37,520 bases of DNA from Conexibacter sp. CPCC 205762. Lineage in GTDB: Bacteria > Actinomycetota > Thermoleophilia > Solirubrobacterales > Solirubrobacteraceae. A model generated the notes under the pieces. That model searched no databases. It was given only the letters and a program-made list of their open reading frames with translations, and was not told where the DNA came from. The stretch's first letter is position 1, and each line of letters starts with the position of its first letter. The stretch covers positions 1 to 37,520 of the forward strand of contig NZ_JAUTDN010000046.1 in the NCBI RefSeq assembly GCF_030646155.1, in the 5' to 3' direction. Both the position numbers and the translations under genes were made by a program. Positions 14,932 through 23,677 of this stretch are shown here, piece after piece.

Positions 14932-16002
14932 ATGCGGCCCGCCACCAGCCATGACGTCGCGAGGCTCGCGGGCGTCTCGCAGCCGACCGTCTCGCGTGCG
15001 CTGCGCGACGATCCGCGCGTCAGCCGCGACACGATCGCGCGCGTGCGGGCCGCCGCCGCGTCGCTCGGCTACGTGCCCAGCAGCCGCGGGCGGAGCCTCT
15101 CGACGCGCGCGACCGGGCAGGTCGCGGTCGTCGTCGGCGAGCTCGACAACCCCTTCTACATGGAGGCGCTGGAGCATCTGTACGGTCGTCTCGAAGCCGA
15201 CGGCCTGCGGCTCGTCGCGCTGACCGACCCGCCCGAGCGCTCCTCGCTGACGGTCGAGCGGCTGCTCGACGGCGCCGTCGACGGCGCGATCGTGATGACG
15301 ACGCTGCTCGGCTCCGACCTGCCCGGCCAGCTCGCCGCGCGCGGGCTGCCGACGGTGCTGCTCAACCGCGCGATCGACGACGAGCTGGTCGACACGGTCG
15401 AGTGCGACAACCGCCAGGGCGCCGGGCTCGCGGCCGCGGAGCTGCTGGCGCTCGGCCACCGCGAGATCGCGGCGATCTTCGGCCCCGCGACGACCTCGAC
15501 CGGCCGCGACCGCGAGGCCGCCTTCCGCGAGGTGCTCGCGGCCGGCGGCGTGCCGCTGGCGGAGGCGCGGATACGGCGCGGCCCGTTCACGCACGAGTTC
15601 GGCCGTCAGGCGCTCGGCGAGCTGCTCGCGGGCGCGCCCGCCGACGCCCGCCGCGGGGACGGCGCCGCGCGCGCGGCTGGCGCGGGCTCGGCGGCGGCCC
15701 GCCCGACGGCCGTCTTCTGCGCCAACGACGTGCTCGCGATCGGCGCGCTCAACGGCGCCAAGGGCGCGGGCGTCGCGGTGCCCGAGCAGCTCACCGTCGT
15801 CGGCTTCGACGACATCGGCATGGCCGCCTGGGAGCTGTACGACCTCTCGACCGTGCGCCAGCCGCTGGCCGAGATGGCGGCGACGGCGGTGCGGCTGCTG
15901 AGCGAGCGGATCGCCGACCCGTCGCTGTCGCCGCGGCGGCAGCGGCTGCCGGCCGAGCTGGTGCGACGCGGCTCGCATCGCGCCGCGCCAGCCGCTCGTT
16001 GA
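14932..16002 (+). CDS. LacI-family transcriptional regulator
   Basis: A 356-residue repressor. The N-terminal helix-turn-helix is TSHDVARLAGVSQPTVSRALRDD (about residues 5-27), followed by the hinge helix region. The periplasmic-binding-like effector domain spans about 60-345 (VAVVVGELDNPFYMEALE, TAVFCANDVLAIGALNGAKGAG, VVGFDDIGMA). Residues about 240-260 form an Ala/Arg/Gly-rich insertion. It is divergent from the HpsN-like/SDR operon and probably represses it by binding 14885-14900. A -10-like TAGGCT (14916-14921) ten bases before the ATG and the lack of a ribosome site suggest a leaderless message. Confidence 0.92.
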   Translation: MRPATSHDVARLAGVSQPTVSRALRDDPRVSRDTIARVRAAAASLGYVPSSRGRSLSTRATGQVAVVVGELDNPFYMEALEHLYGRLEADGLRLVALTDPPERSSLTVERLLDGAVDGAIVMTTLLGSDLPGQLAARGLPTVLLNRAIDDELVDTVECDNRQGAGLAAAELLALGHREIAAIFGPATTSTGRDREAAFREVLAAGGVPLAEARIRRGPFTHEFGRQALGELLAGAPADARRGDGAARAAGAGSAAARPTAVFCANDVLAIGALNGAKGAGVAVPEQLTVVGFDDIGMAAWELYDLSTVRQPLAEMAATAVRLLSERIADPSLSPRRQRLPAELVRRGSHRAAPAAR

Positions 16003-16015
16003 GGCCGGCGCGCGG

Positions 16016-16052
16016 CCGCGCGGCGGCACGCCGCCGGAACGCCGCCGCGCGG
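16016..16052. terminator. Strong hairpin between convergent LacI and GAF regulator genes
   Basis: A 12-bp perfect inverted repeat (CCGCGCGGCGGC at 16016-16027, GCCGCCGCGCGG at 16041-16052) has a 13-base loop. It fills most of the gap between the two convergent genes and has no T-tract; it may terminate both. Confidence 0.6.
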
Positions 16053-16066
16053 AGTGCGATGGAGCG

Positions 16067-18025
16067 CTACTTGCGCAGCTCGCTCGCGGCGCGCGTCGCG
16101 AGGCGGCCGCCGATCGCGTGCAGGCGCAGCGCGAGGTGCAGTTCGAGCATCCGCTCCGCCTGCGCCCAGCCGGGCAGCAGCGCGGTGACTCTGTCGAGCC
16201 GCTGGCGCAGCGTGTTGGAGTGGACGTGCAGCGCGTCGGCGGTCGCCGAGGTGCTGTGGCCGCAGTCGAAGTAGGTCAGCAGCGTCTGCGTCAGCGTCGT
16301 CGAGCGGCGCGCGTCCCAGGCGATCAGCGGGCCGATCTGCGCCTCGACGAACTGCTGCGCGTCACCGCGCCCGCGCTCGCTCAGCAGCAGCGTGTACGGC
16401 GCCAGCGCCGCCTCCGGCTCCAGCGCCCCCGCGCGGCCGAGCCCGAGCAGCAGCTCGACGCTCTGCCGCGCGCGCAGGTGGGCCGAGGGCAGCTCCGTGA
16501 GGTCGTCCGCGAGCGCGTGCGAGATCGTCACGTCCGTTCCCGCCGCGGATGCGCCTGTGGGGGCGGCGGCGCTGAGGGCGCCGTGGAGGCGGCGGGCGGC
16601 GCCGGAGCCGTGCTCGGCGGCGACGATCGCGACCGGCATGCCATCGAACAGGCCGGCGAGGCCGGCGAGGCCGTCGCCGAGCAGCGCGGCGCGCGCGGCC
16701 TGGGCGGTCTGCGCGTCGGGCTGGCGCTCGAGCCGGGCGGCGACGACGCAGAGCGGCCCCTCCAGCGGCAGGCCGTGGCGGCGGGCCTCGCGCACGAGCG
16801 TCGCGCGGTCGCCCTGCGGGTGCTTCAGCAGGCTGCCGATCAGGTCCCCGAGCGCGCGCTGCTCGGCGACCGCGACCCGCTCGCGCACGAGCAGCATCAG
16901 CGCGACCATCACCGCCGCCCGCTCGAGCGTGCGCACCTGCGGCTGCGTCAGCTCCGCCGCGCGCCACAGCACCAGCCCGCCCGGCGCCCCCGACGGCGCC
17001 CCCGCCGCCGCCACCCACGCGGCCGGCCGCTCGCAGCGCACCGACCGCCCCAGCTGCGCCGACCGCTCCAGCGCGATCCGCAGCGCCGGATCGAGCGCAG
17101 CCGCGCCGCGATCTGCGTCATCCACGCCGCGACGTGCGTCATCCGCGCCGGGATCTGTGTCAGCCGCGCCACCTTCGCCGCCGGAATCGCCCAGCGCGGT
17201 GAGCGTGCCGTCGACCACCGCGACGCGGCCGTCGAGGTGGCGGGCGACGACGTCGGCGAAGGCGTCGAGGTCGCCGCCCGAGGCGAGCAGCGAGGTCAGC
17301 TGCTCGTGCACGTCCGCCGCCGCCTGGATCTCGCGCGTGCGCTCCTGCAGCCGCGCGTTCGCGTCGCGCTCGCGCGCCAGCGCCTCTCTCGCCTCCTGGA
17401 ACAGGCGCGCGTTCTCCATCGCCGCCGAGGCATGGGCGCCGAGCGAGTCGAGCAGCGCGATCTGGCTGGCGCCGTAGTCGCGCTGGTAGCGGTCGGCGAC
17501 GAACAGCACGCCGATCACGTCGTCGTCGGCCAGCAGCGGCACGCCCAGCAGCGACTCGATCTGCTCCGCCAGCACGCCGTGGTCGATCCCGCCGCTGTGA
17601 CGGAAGCGCTCATCGGTCGCGTAGCCGCTGGACCAGTGCGGGATCTTCTCGGCCGCGACCAGCCCGCAGATGCCGACTGCGAGCGGCACGCGGATGCGCG
17701 CGAAGGCCGGCGAGACAGAGCCCTCGGTCGCGCGGATGTAGAAGTCGCGCCGCTGCGGGTCGTAGACCGACAGGTAGCCGACGTCGGCCGACAGCAGCTG
17801 TCGCGCGCGGCGGACGATCGCCTGCAGCACGCGGTCGACGTCGCGCAGCGCGGTCAGGTCGCGCGCGGTCTCGTGCAGCGCCAGCAGCTCGCTCTCGCGC
17901 TGCTGATGTCGTTCGAGCTGCGCCCGCAGCTCGGGAAGACTCGATGCGGGCAGGTCATCGATCAAGGAGCAGAGTGTTGCAGAGGATTCCACACATAAGG
18001 CGTCATCTGATGTGCATCTCCACAT
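16067..18025 (-). CDS. GAF-domain transcriptional regulator with PucR/CdaR-type C-terminal helix-turn-helix
   Basis: A 652-residue regulator. An N-terminal helix (about residues 20-60) precedes a GAF domain (about 62-215: RQLLSADVGYLSVYDPQRRDFYIRA ... GVPLLADDDVIGVLFVADR ... LDSLGAHASAAMENARLF). A coiled segment follows, then a middle region with a 21-bp tandem repeat coding an Asp-rich linker. The C-terminal HTH_30 domain (about 570-640: LLTYFDCGHSTSATADALHVHSNTLRQRLDRV) is that of the PucR/CdaR group. Such proteins usually activate divergent catabolic operons, here the HyuA-MvaB operon. The ATG at 18025 is taken as start, but a GTG at 17992 is possible because no ribosome site supports either. 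The GAF domain probably senses the substrate or a pathway metabolite. Confidence 0.87.
   Translation of the reverse strand: MWRCTSDDALCVESSATLCSLIDDLPASSLPELRAQLERHQQRESELLALHETARDLTALRDVDRVLQAIVRRARQLLSADVGYLSVYDPQRRDFYIRATEGSVSPAFARIRVPLAVGICGLVAAEKIPHWSSGYATDERFRHSGGIDHGVLAEQIESLLGVPLLADDDVIGVLFVADRYQRDYGASQIALLDSLGAHASAAMENARLFQEAREALARERDANARLQERTREIQAAADVHEQLTSLLASGGDLDAFADVVARHLDGRVAVVDGTLTALGDSGGEGGAADTDPGADDARRGVDDADRGAAALDPALRIALERSAQLGRSVRCERPAAWVAAAGAPSGAPGGLVLWRAAELTQPQVRTLERAAVMVALMLLVRERVAVAEQRALGDLIGSLLKHPQGDRATLVREARRHGLPLEGPLCVVAARLERQPDAQTAQAARAALLGDGLAGLAGLFDGMPVAIVAAEHGSGAARRLHGALSAAAPTGASAAGTDVTISHALADDLTELPSAHLRARQSVELLLGLGRAGALEPEAALAPYTLLLSERGRGDAQQFVEAQIGPLIAWDARRSTTLTQTLLTYFDCGHSTSATADALHVHSNTLRQRLDRVTALLPGWAQAERMLELHLALRLHAIGGRLATRAASELRK
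17105..17167 (-). repeat. Three 21-bp tandem repeats coding an acidic linker
   Basis: Units at 17105-17125, 17126-17146 and 17147-17167 share most bases. In the regulator's frame they encode three heptapeptides of the form D-x-(R/D)-x-G-(A/V)-(A/D), at about residues 287-307, between the GAF-containing half and the C-terminal half. Being in multiples of three, the copy number could vary without breaking the gene. Confidence 0.75.
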
Positions 18026-18054
18026 TGCCGCCCGTCGGTGCGGCGTCGTAGCGT
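18011..18054 (+). promoter_or_regulatory. Candidate promoter and activator site of the hyuA operon
   Basis: TTGCCG (18025-18030) and TAGCGT (18049-18054) are 18 bases apart, both matching consensus only partly. This gives a leader of about 50 bases before the hyuA ribosome site. The inverted repeat TGTG-N6-CACA (18011-18024) lies directly upstream of the -35, where an activator such as the divergent GAF regulator would bind. A weak promoter with an adjacent activator site fits a positively controlled operon. Confidence 0.45.
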
Positions 18055-18111
18055 GGAGTTCGGTCCTGATCGGTCGCGAGGCCGGCAGGTGACTGGAGCC
18101 GGAGGAGAGAG

Positions 18112-20169
18112 ATGCGAATCGAAGTTGGCGTGGACGTCGGCGGCACGTTCACCGATGCGGTCGTTGCGGCCGGCGGCGAGCTGATCCGCGCGAAGGCGTA
18201 CTCGACGAGAGACGTGACGGGCGGGATCCTCGACGTGCTCTCGCGCGCCCGTCAGCAGTTGGAGCTGGACGAGCCGTCGTTCTTCGGCGCGATCGACAAG
18301 TTCGTGCTCGGGAACACGATCGTCACGAACGTGATCGACGAGCTGCGCTTCCCGCGCGTCGGCCTGCTGACGACGGCCGGCTTCAAGGACACCCTGCGGA
18401 TCGCCCGCTCGGCCCGCGGCCCCTCGCGCGACGCGCACGCGAACGTGCCGCCGCCGGAGATCGTCGGCCGCGAGCGGATCGCCGAGATCGCCGAGCGCGT
18501 CGACGTCGACGGCACCGTCCTCGCGGCCGTCGACGAGCCAGCCGCCCGCAGCGCGATCCAGCGCCTGCTCGACCAGGGCGTCGACGCGATCGCCGTCTGC
18601 TTCCTGTGGTCGTTCAAGAACGCCGCCAACGAGCAGGCGGTCGGCGCGCTCGTGCGCGAGCTGGCGCCGGAGCTGCCGCTGACGCTCAGCAGCGAGCTGG
18701 CGCCGGTCTACCGCGAGTACGAGCGGATGGTGACGACCGCGCTCGACGCCGCCTGCAAGCCCCGCGTCGCCAGCCACTTCGAGGAGCTCGACGCCGCCCT
18801 GCGCGAGCGCGGGCTGCGCAGCGGCCTGAAGCTGATGCAGGTCGACGGCGGCTTCCTGTCGGCTGCCGAGGCCGGCAAGACGCCGATCAAGATGTTCAAC
18901 TCGGGGCCGGTCGGCGGCGTCGAGGGCGCCCGCCGGCTCGGCGCGGCACTGAGACTCGACCGGATCGTCACCGGCGACATGGGCGGCACCAGCTTCGACG
19001 CGGCGATCGTCACCGACGGCGCCTACCGCGTCCTGCCGCGCGCCGAGATGGGCCAGTTCCCGACCGCGCTGACCGCCGTCGACATCAGCTCGATCGGCGC
19101 CGGCGGCGGCTCGATCGCCTGGATCGACGCGCGCGGCCTGCTGCGCGTCGGCCCCAAGAGCGCCGGCTCGGTGCCCGGCCCGGCCTGCTACGGCCGCGGC
19201 GGCGAGGAGCCGACCGTCACCGACGCGACCGTCGCGATGGGGCTGATCGACCCCGGCTACTTCCTCGGCGGCACGATCGCGCTCGACCGCGGCAAGGCGC
19301 TGGAGGCGCTGCGGCGCGTCGCCGACCCGCTCGGCTTCGGCGTCGACGAGGCGGCCGGCGGCGTCTACCGCCTGACGACGGTCCAGATGGCGAACGCGAT
19401 CCGCGCGCTGACGGTCAACCGCGGCCACGACCCGCGCGAGTTCACGATGGTCTCCTTCGGCGGCGCCTGCGGCCTGTTCGCGGCCGAGATCGCGCGCGAG
19501 TGCGACGTCGCCCGCGTCGTCGTGCCGGCGGCGGCGTCGGTCTTCTCGGCGTTCGGCCTGCTGCACGCCGACTCGATCTTCACCGCCGTCCAGACGACGC
19601 CGTGGAGCTTCGCGCAGAACGCCGACGAGCTGGAGCGGGCGTACGCGGGCCTCGAGACGCGCGTGCAGGAATGGTTCGCCGCCGACGCGATCGCGGCCGG
19701 CGCGCGCGAGGTCGTGCGCGAGGCCGACATGAAGTTCGCCGGCCAGGTCTTCGAGGTCACCACGACGCTGCCGCAGGACGCCTTCACCGACGCGCTCAAG
19801 GACGACGTGCGGGCCCGCTTCATCGCCGACTACGAGAAGGAGTTCGGCGCCGGCACCGCCTGGACCGAGGCCGAGATCGTCGTCACCAACACGCGCGTGA
19901 AGGGGATCGGCCGCTTCGGCTCCGACGCCGACCTGCCGCTGCGGCTGACGGTCGACAGCGGCGACGGCCAGCGCCGTCGCGAGATCGTCGAGCCGATGAC
20001 CGGCCTGCGCCGCGAGGTCGACGTCCACCGCGGCCTGGCGCCGGGCGAGCGCCGCGACGGCCCCTGCGTGGTCGAGGAGCCCGACACCAACATCTACGTC
20101 CCCGACGGCGCGACGGTGCAGCGCGACGCGCACGCCAACTACGTCATCGACATCCCGGAGCGAGCATGA
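18112..20169 (+). CDS. hyuA: Hydantoinase/oxoprolinase-family subunit A, carboxylase-like (HyuA)
   Basis: A 685-residue protein of the HyuA/OXP/acetone carboxylase family, preceded by a strong ribosome site (GGAGGAG). The N-terminal domain begins VGVDVGGTFTDAVV (residues about 5-18), the ASKHA-type phosphate loop. The core domain has NSGPVGG, GDMGGTSFDAA (second phosphate loop), SIGAGGGSIAWID and the conserved GPGP-like segment VPGPACYGRGG. The C-terminal domain covers about residues 505-680. Family members use ATP to activate cyclic amides (hydantoin, 5-oxoproline, caprolactam) or bicarbonate and ketones (acetone, acetophenone). The next gene, its partner subunit, overlaps by ATGA. The zinc-type domain on that partner favours the carboxylase reading, but the substrate is unknown. 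Confidence 0.9.
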   Translation: MRIEVGVDVGGTFTDAVVAAGGELIRAKAYSTRDVTGGILDVLSRARQQLELDEPSFFGAIDKFVLGNTIVTNVIDELRFPRVGLLTTAGFKDTLRIARSARGPSRDAHANVPPPEIVGRERIAEIAERVDVDGTVLAAVDEPAARSAIQRLLDQGVDAIAVCFLWSFKNAANEQAVGALVRELAPELPLTLSSELAPVYREYERMVTTALDAACKPRVASHFEELDAALRERGLRSGLKLMQVDGGFLSAAEAGKTPIKMFNSGPVGGVEGARRLGAALRLDRIVTGDMGGTSFDAAIVTDGAYRVLPRAEMGQFPTALTAVDISSIGAGGGSIAWIDARGLLRVGPKSAGSVPGPACYGRGGEEPTVTDATVAMGLIDPGYFLGGTIALDRGKALEALRRVADPLGFGVDEAAGGVYRLTTVQMANAIRALTVNRGHDPREFTMVSFGGACGLFAAEIARECDVARVVVPAAASVFSAFGLLHADSIFTAVQTTPWSFAQNADELERAYAGLETRVQEWFAADAIAAGAREVVREADMKFAGQVFEVTTTLPQDAFTDALKDDVRARFIADYEKEFGAGTAWTEAEIVVTNTRVKGIGRFGSDADLPLRLTVDSGDGQRRREIVEPMTGLRREVDVHRGLAPGERRDGPCVVEEPDTNIYVPDGATVQRDAHANYVIDIPERA

Positions 20170-22412
20170 GCACCACCGACCTGACGGCGCCCTCCTCCGC
20201 CGCCGAGCGCGCCCACGACCCCGTCACGCTGGAGGTCGTCCGCATGCGCCTCGACGCGATCGTCGACGAGATGGCGATCGCGATGATGCGCTCCTCCGGC
20301 TCGCCGGTGATCACCGAGTCGGGCGACTTCAACACCGCCCTGTTCGACGCGCAGGGGCGGATCTACGCCTACTCCAACTACGTCCAGTTCCACATCGGCT
20401 CGGCGAAGGTCGCGCTGCAGGGCCTGCTCGACGTCGTCCCCGTCGAGCAGATGGCGCCTGGCGACGCCTTCATCTCCAACGACTCGCACACCGCCGGCTC
20501 GACGCACCCGCCGGACGTGTCGGTGATCACGCCGATCTTCCACGGCGAGACGGTCGTCGGCTTCGCGCAGTCGCAGGCGCACCTGCTCGACGTCGGCGGG
20601 ATGAACCCGGGCGGCTTCGCGCCCGGCGCCGTCGACTGCTTCGCCGAGGCGCTGCGGATGCCGCCGGGCGTGAAGATCCACGACCGCGGCGAGGTGGTCG
20701 AGTCGGTGCGGCGGATGATCGTCAACAACATCCGCCTGCCGATCCCGTTCTGGAACGACGTGCGCAGCCTCGTCGCCGCCAACAACACCGGCGCGCGCCG
20801 GCTGCAGGCGACGATCGAGGAGTTCGGCGCGGAGGCGTTCGGCCGCTACGCCGAGCTGGCGATCGAGGCCGCCCGCGAGGTCGTCGCCGAGCGCGTGCGA
20901 GCGCTGCCCGACGGCGTCTACGAGGCGACCGAGTGGCAGGAGGGCGACGGCAAGAGCGACGAGCTGCGGCCGATCCGCTGCCGCATGACCGTCGACGGCG
21001 ACAGCATGGAGCTCGACTTCTCCGCCTCCAGCGAGCAGACCGACGGCTTCGTCAACTGCTCCTACGGCGCGCTCGTCGGCTCGGTCGCGACCGCGATCAA
21101 CCCGGTGCTGGCGTGGGACCTGCCGTTCAACGAGGGCGTGCTGGGGCCGCTGAGCGTCGTCGCCGCCGAGCGCAGCATCGTCAACCCGGCGGTGCCGGCG
21201 CCGGCCTCCAACGGCCATCTGACCGTCGGCGCGCGCGTCACGCGGCTGGTCACGCTGCTGCTCAACCGCGTCGTCGAGCGCTCCGCCGACGCGGCCCTGC
21301 GCGACCGCGCGCAGGGCATCTGGGCCGACTCGTGGACCGGCGGCATCTCGGCCGGCACGCGCTCGGACACGGGCGAGTACTTCGTCCTCTTCAACATGGA
21401 CGGCGGCCTGATGGGCGCCGGCGCGCAGCCGGGCCGCGACGGGCTCGACGGCTCGGGCATGGTGACGCAGATCAGCAACATGGTCCCGGACGTCGAGATG
21501 AACGAGCTGATGTACCCGGTGCTCTACCTGTGGAAGCGGGTCGACCCGGCGACGGGCGGGCCGGGCGCCCAGCGCGGCGGTCTCGGCGTCGACTTCGCCT
21601 GGACGCTGTGGAACTGCCCGGAGGTCCTGCACACCGTCTTCCTGCCGTGCGCGCAGGTGCCGGCCGGCGGCTACGGCGGCGGCTTCCCGGGCGGCGGCGG
21701 CGAGCAGGCGATCCTGCGCGGCGTCGACGTCCACGCCGCGGTCGCGGCCGGCGAGGCCGCCGACCCCGAGCGGCTGCGGCCCGACGCGGTCGAGCTGTGC
21801 GAGATCGTCGCGCAGGGCCTGAGGATCCAGGCCGGCGACGTCTTCCGCCAGCGGATCGCGGGCGGCGGCGGCTACGGCGATCCGCTGCTGCGCGACCCGG
21901 CGGCGGTCGCCGCCGACGTGCGCGACGGCTACGTCTCGGCCGAGGCGGCGCGGGCGGCGTACGGCGTCGTGCTGGCTGGCGGCGACGGCGCTGGCGGCGG
22001 CGGCGCGGGCGCTGGCGCGAGCGCCGGTGACGGTGCCGGCTCTGTCGCGGTCGACGCCGAGGCGACCGCCGCGCTGCGGCGCGAGGCGCGCGCGGCGCGG
22101 CTGGGCAGAGCGCCGGCGGAGCTCGTCGCCGCCGGCTACGAGGCGCTCGCGCCGGTCGCCGACGCGGAGGCCGGCGGCCTCGGCGTGCGCCGCAGCGGCG
22201 GCGGCTGGGCCTGCCGCCTCTGCGAGCAGCCGCTCGGCGACGGCGCCGAGTGGCGCGACGGGACGCTGACGCGGACGGCCGGCGCCTCCGCGGCGCTCGC
22301 CGCGCTCGGCATCCGCGTGCGGCCGCGCGAGCAGGTCGAGCTGACCGAGCACCTCTGCCCCTCCTGCGGCAGCTCGCTCGACGTCGCGGTGACCGTCGCG
22401 GAGGCGGTCTGA
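20166..22412 (+). CDS. hyuB: Hydantoinase B/oxoprolinase-family subunit fused to an acetone-carboxylase gamma-like zinc domain
   Basis: A 748-residue protein. Residues about 15-600 form the HyuB core (DPVTLEVVRMRLDAIVDEM, NDSHTAGSTHPPDVSVI, QAHLLDVGGMNPGG, GGYGGGFPGGGG, RIAGGGGYGDPLLRDP), with conserved Asp/His metal ligands in the NDSHTAG and HLLDVGG regions. A Gly/Ala-rich linker (about 604-625) leads to a C-terminal domain with CRLC (Cys 683 and 686) and CPSC (Cys 731 and 734) in the form LTEHLCPSCGSSLDVAV. This resembles the small zinc-binding gamma/beta subunit of acetone and acetophenone carboxylases, normally a separate protein; here it looks fused. HyuB families of plain hydantoinases or oxoprolinases lack it. 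It acts with HyuA in the cytoplasm. Confidence 0.85.
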   Translation: MSTTDLTAPSSAAERAHDPVTLEVVRMRLDAIVDEMAIAMMRSSGSPVITESGDFNTALFDAQGRIYAYSNYVQFHIGSAKVALQGLLDVVPVEQMAPGDAFISNDSHTAGSTHPPDVSVITPIFHGETVVGFAQSQAHLLDVGGMNPGGFAPGAVDCFAEALRMPPGVKIHDRGEVVESVRRMIVNNIRLPIPFWNDVRSLVAANNTGARRLQATIEEFGAEAFGRYAELAIEAAREVVAERVRALPDGVYEATEWQEGDGKSDELRPIRCRMTVDGDSMELDFSASSEQTDGFVNCSYGALVGSVATAINPVLAWDLPFNEGVLGPLSVVAAERSIVNPAVPAPASNGHLTVGARVTRLVTLLLNRVVERSADAALRDRAQGIWADSWTGGISAGTRSDTGEYFVLFNMDGGLMGAGAQPGRDGLDGSGMVTQISNMVPDVEMNELMYPVLYLWKRVDPATGGPGAQRGGLGVDFAWTLWNCPEVLHTVFLPCAQVPAGGYGGGFPGGGGEQAILRGVDVHAAVAAGEAADPERLRPDAVELCEIVAQGLRIQAGDVFRQRIAGGGGYGDPLLRDPAAVAADVRDGYVSAEAARAAYGVVLAGGDGAGGGGAGAGASAGDGAGSVAVDAEATAALRREARAARLGRAPAELVAAGYEALAPVADAEAGGLGVRRSGGGWACRLCEQPLGDGAEWRDGTLTRTAGASAALAALGIRVRPREQVELTEHLCPSCGSSLDVAVTVAEAV

Positions 22413-23674
22413 TGCCCGTCGGCGCCGAGCAGTGGCGCGCGGCGCTCGACGCGCTCGACGGCCCGCCGCGGCGGCAGGGGCCGTTGCGCGGCGTCGTCGT
22501 GCTCGACGTCACGCGCGTGGTCGCGGGCCCGTTCTGCGCGATGCTGCTGGGCGACATGGGGGCGACCGTGATCAAGGTCGAGAACCCCGCCGAGCCCGAC
22601 TACGCGCGCGACTTCCCGCCCTTCGTCGGCGCCGGCGAGGAGCGCTTCAGCGGCTTCTTCGCGCAGTACAACCGCAACAAGCTCGGGATCACGCTCGACC
22701 TCAAGTCCGAGCAGGGGAGAGCGCTGCTGCGCGAGCTGGCGGCGCGCAGCGACGTGCTGGTCGAGAACTTCCGCGCCGGCACGATGGAGCGGCTCGGCGT
22801 CGGCTGGAGCCAGCTGCGCGAGGTCAACCCGGCGCTCGTCTACACGGCGATCTCCGGCTTCGGCCAGTACGGGCCCTCCTCGCGCAAGCCGGCCTACGAC
22901 AACAGCGGCCAGGCGACCGGCGGGCTGTGGTCGATGAACGGCTACCCGGACCGCGAGCCGGCCCGCGTCGGCACGATCATCGGCGACCTGTCGGCCTCGC
23001 TCTACGCCGCCTTCGGCACCGTCGCCGCGCTGCGCGAGGCGGAGCGGACGGGCGTCGGCCAGCAGGTCGACGTCTCGCAGCAGGACGCCGTCCTGTCGCT
23101 GACCGAGAACGCCGTCGCCAGCTACACCGTCGACGGCAGGATCCCGGCGCCGCTCGGCAACGACCATCCGTTCGTGCGGCCGTACGGCCTCTTCCCCTGC
23201 GCCGACGGCCACGTCTTCTTCGGCGGCTACACGCAGAAGCTGTGGCGCGAGAGCTGCGAGCTGTTCGGCGCCCCGGAGCTGCTGGCGGACCCGGAGCTGG
23301 AGACGATGGAGCAGCGCTTTGACGACGGCGTCTACGAGCGCCGCGTCAAGCCGATCGTCGAGAACTGGTTCGCCGGCCGCACGAAGGCCGAGCTGGAGCA
23401 GATCGCCGGCGACCGGATCCCGCTGAGCGCGGTGAAGGACATCGGCGAGGTCGTCGCCGACCCGCAGGTGGCGGCGCGCGAGATGGTCGTCGACGTCGAC
23501 TACCCGGGCGGCGCGGTCGGCATCTTCGGGCTGCCGGTGAAGCTGAGCGAGACGCCCGGCGACCCGCGCGCCCGCGCGCCGCTGCCGGGCGAGCACAACG
23601 ACGCGGTCTGGGGCGCGGCGCTCGGCCTCGGCGCCGAGCGGGTCGCGGCGCTGCGCGCGGACGGGGTGATCTGA
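22412..23674 (+). CDS. Class III CoA-transferase (CaiB/BaiF family)
   Basis: A 420-residue enzyme whose ATG shares one base with the hyuB stop (TGATG). Signature elements: VLDVTRVVAGPFCAMLLGDMGATVIKVE, RNKLGITLDLKSEQG, ENFRAGTMERLGVG, AISGFGQYGP, and the catalytic Asp in GTIIGDLSAS (about residue 192). Class III transferases move CoA from one thioester (such as succinyl-CoA or acetyl-CoA) to a free acid through an aspartyl intermediate. In this operon it would activate the acid formed by HyuAB so that the following CoA-dependent enzymes can act. Donor and acceptor are not predictable. Confidence 0.92.
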   Translation: MPVGAEQWRAALDALDGPPRRQGPLRGVVVLDVTRVVAGPFCAMLLGDMGATVIKVENPAEPDYARDFPPFVGAGEERFSGFFAQYNRNKLGITLDLKSEQGRALLRELAARSDVLVENFRAGTMERLGVGWSQLREVNPALVYTAISGFGQYGPSSRKPAYDNSGQATGGLWSMNGYPDREPARVGTIIGDLSASLYAAFGTVAALREAERTGVGQQVDVSQQDAVLSLTENAVASYTVDGRIPAPLGNDHPFVRPYGLFPCADGHVFFGGYTQKLWRESCELFGAPELLADPELETMEQRFDDGVYERRVKPIVENWFAGRTKAELEQIAGDRIPLSAVKDIGEVVADPQVAAREMVVDVDYPGGAVGIFGLPVKLSETPGDPRARAPLPGEHNDAVWGAALGLGAERVAALRADGVI

Positions 23675-23677
23675 GCG

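Noticed and set aside
17105..17167. CRISPR-like short repeats
   Set aside because: Contiguous 21-bp units with no spacers, in frame within a protein gene.
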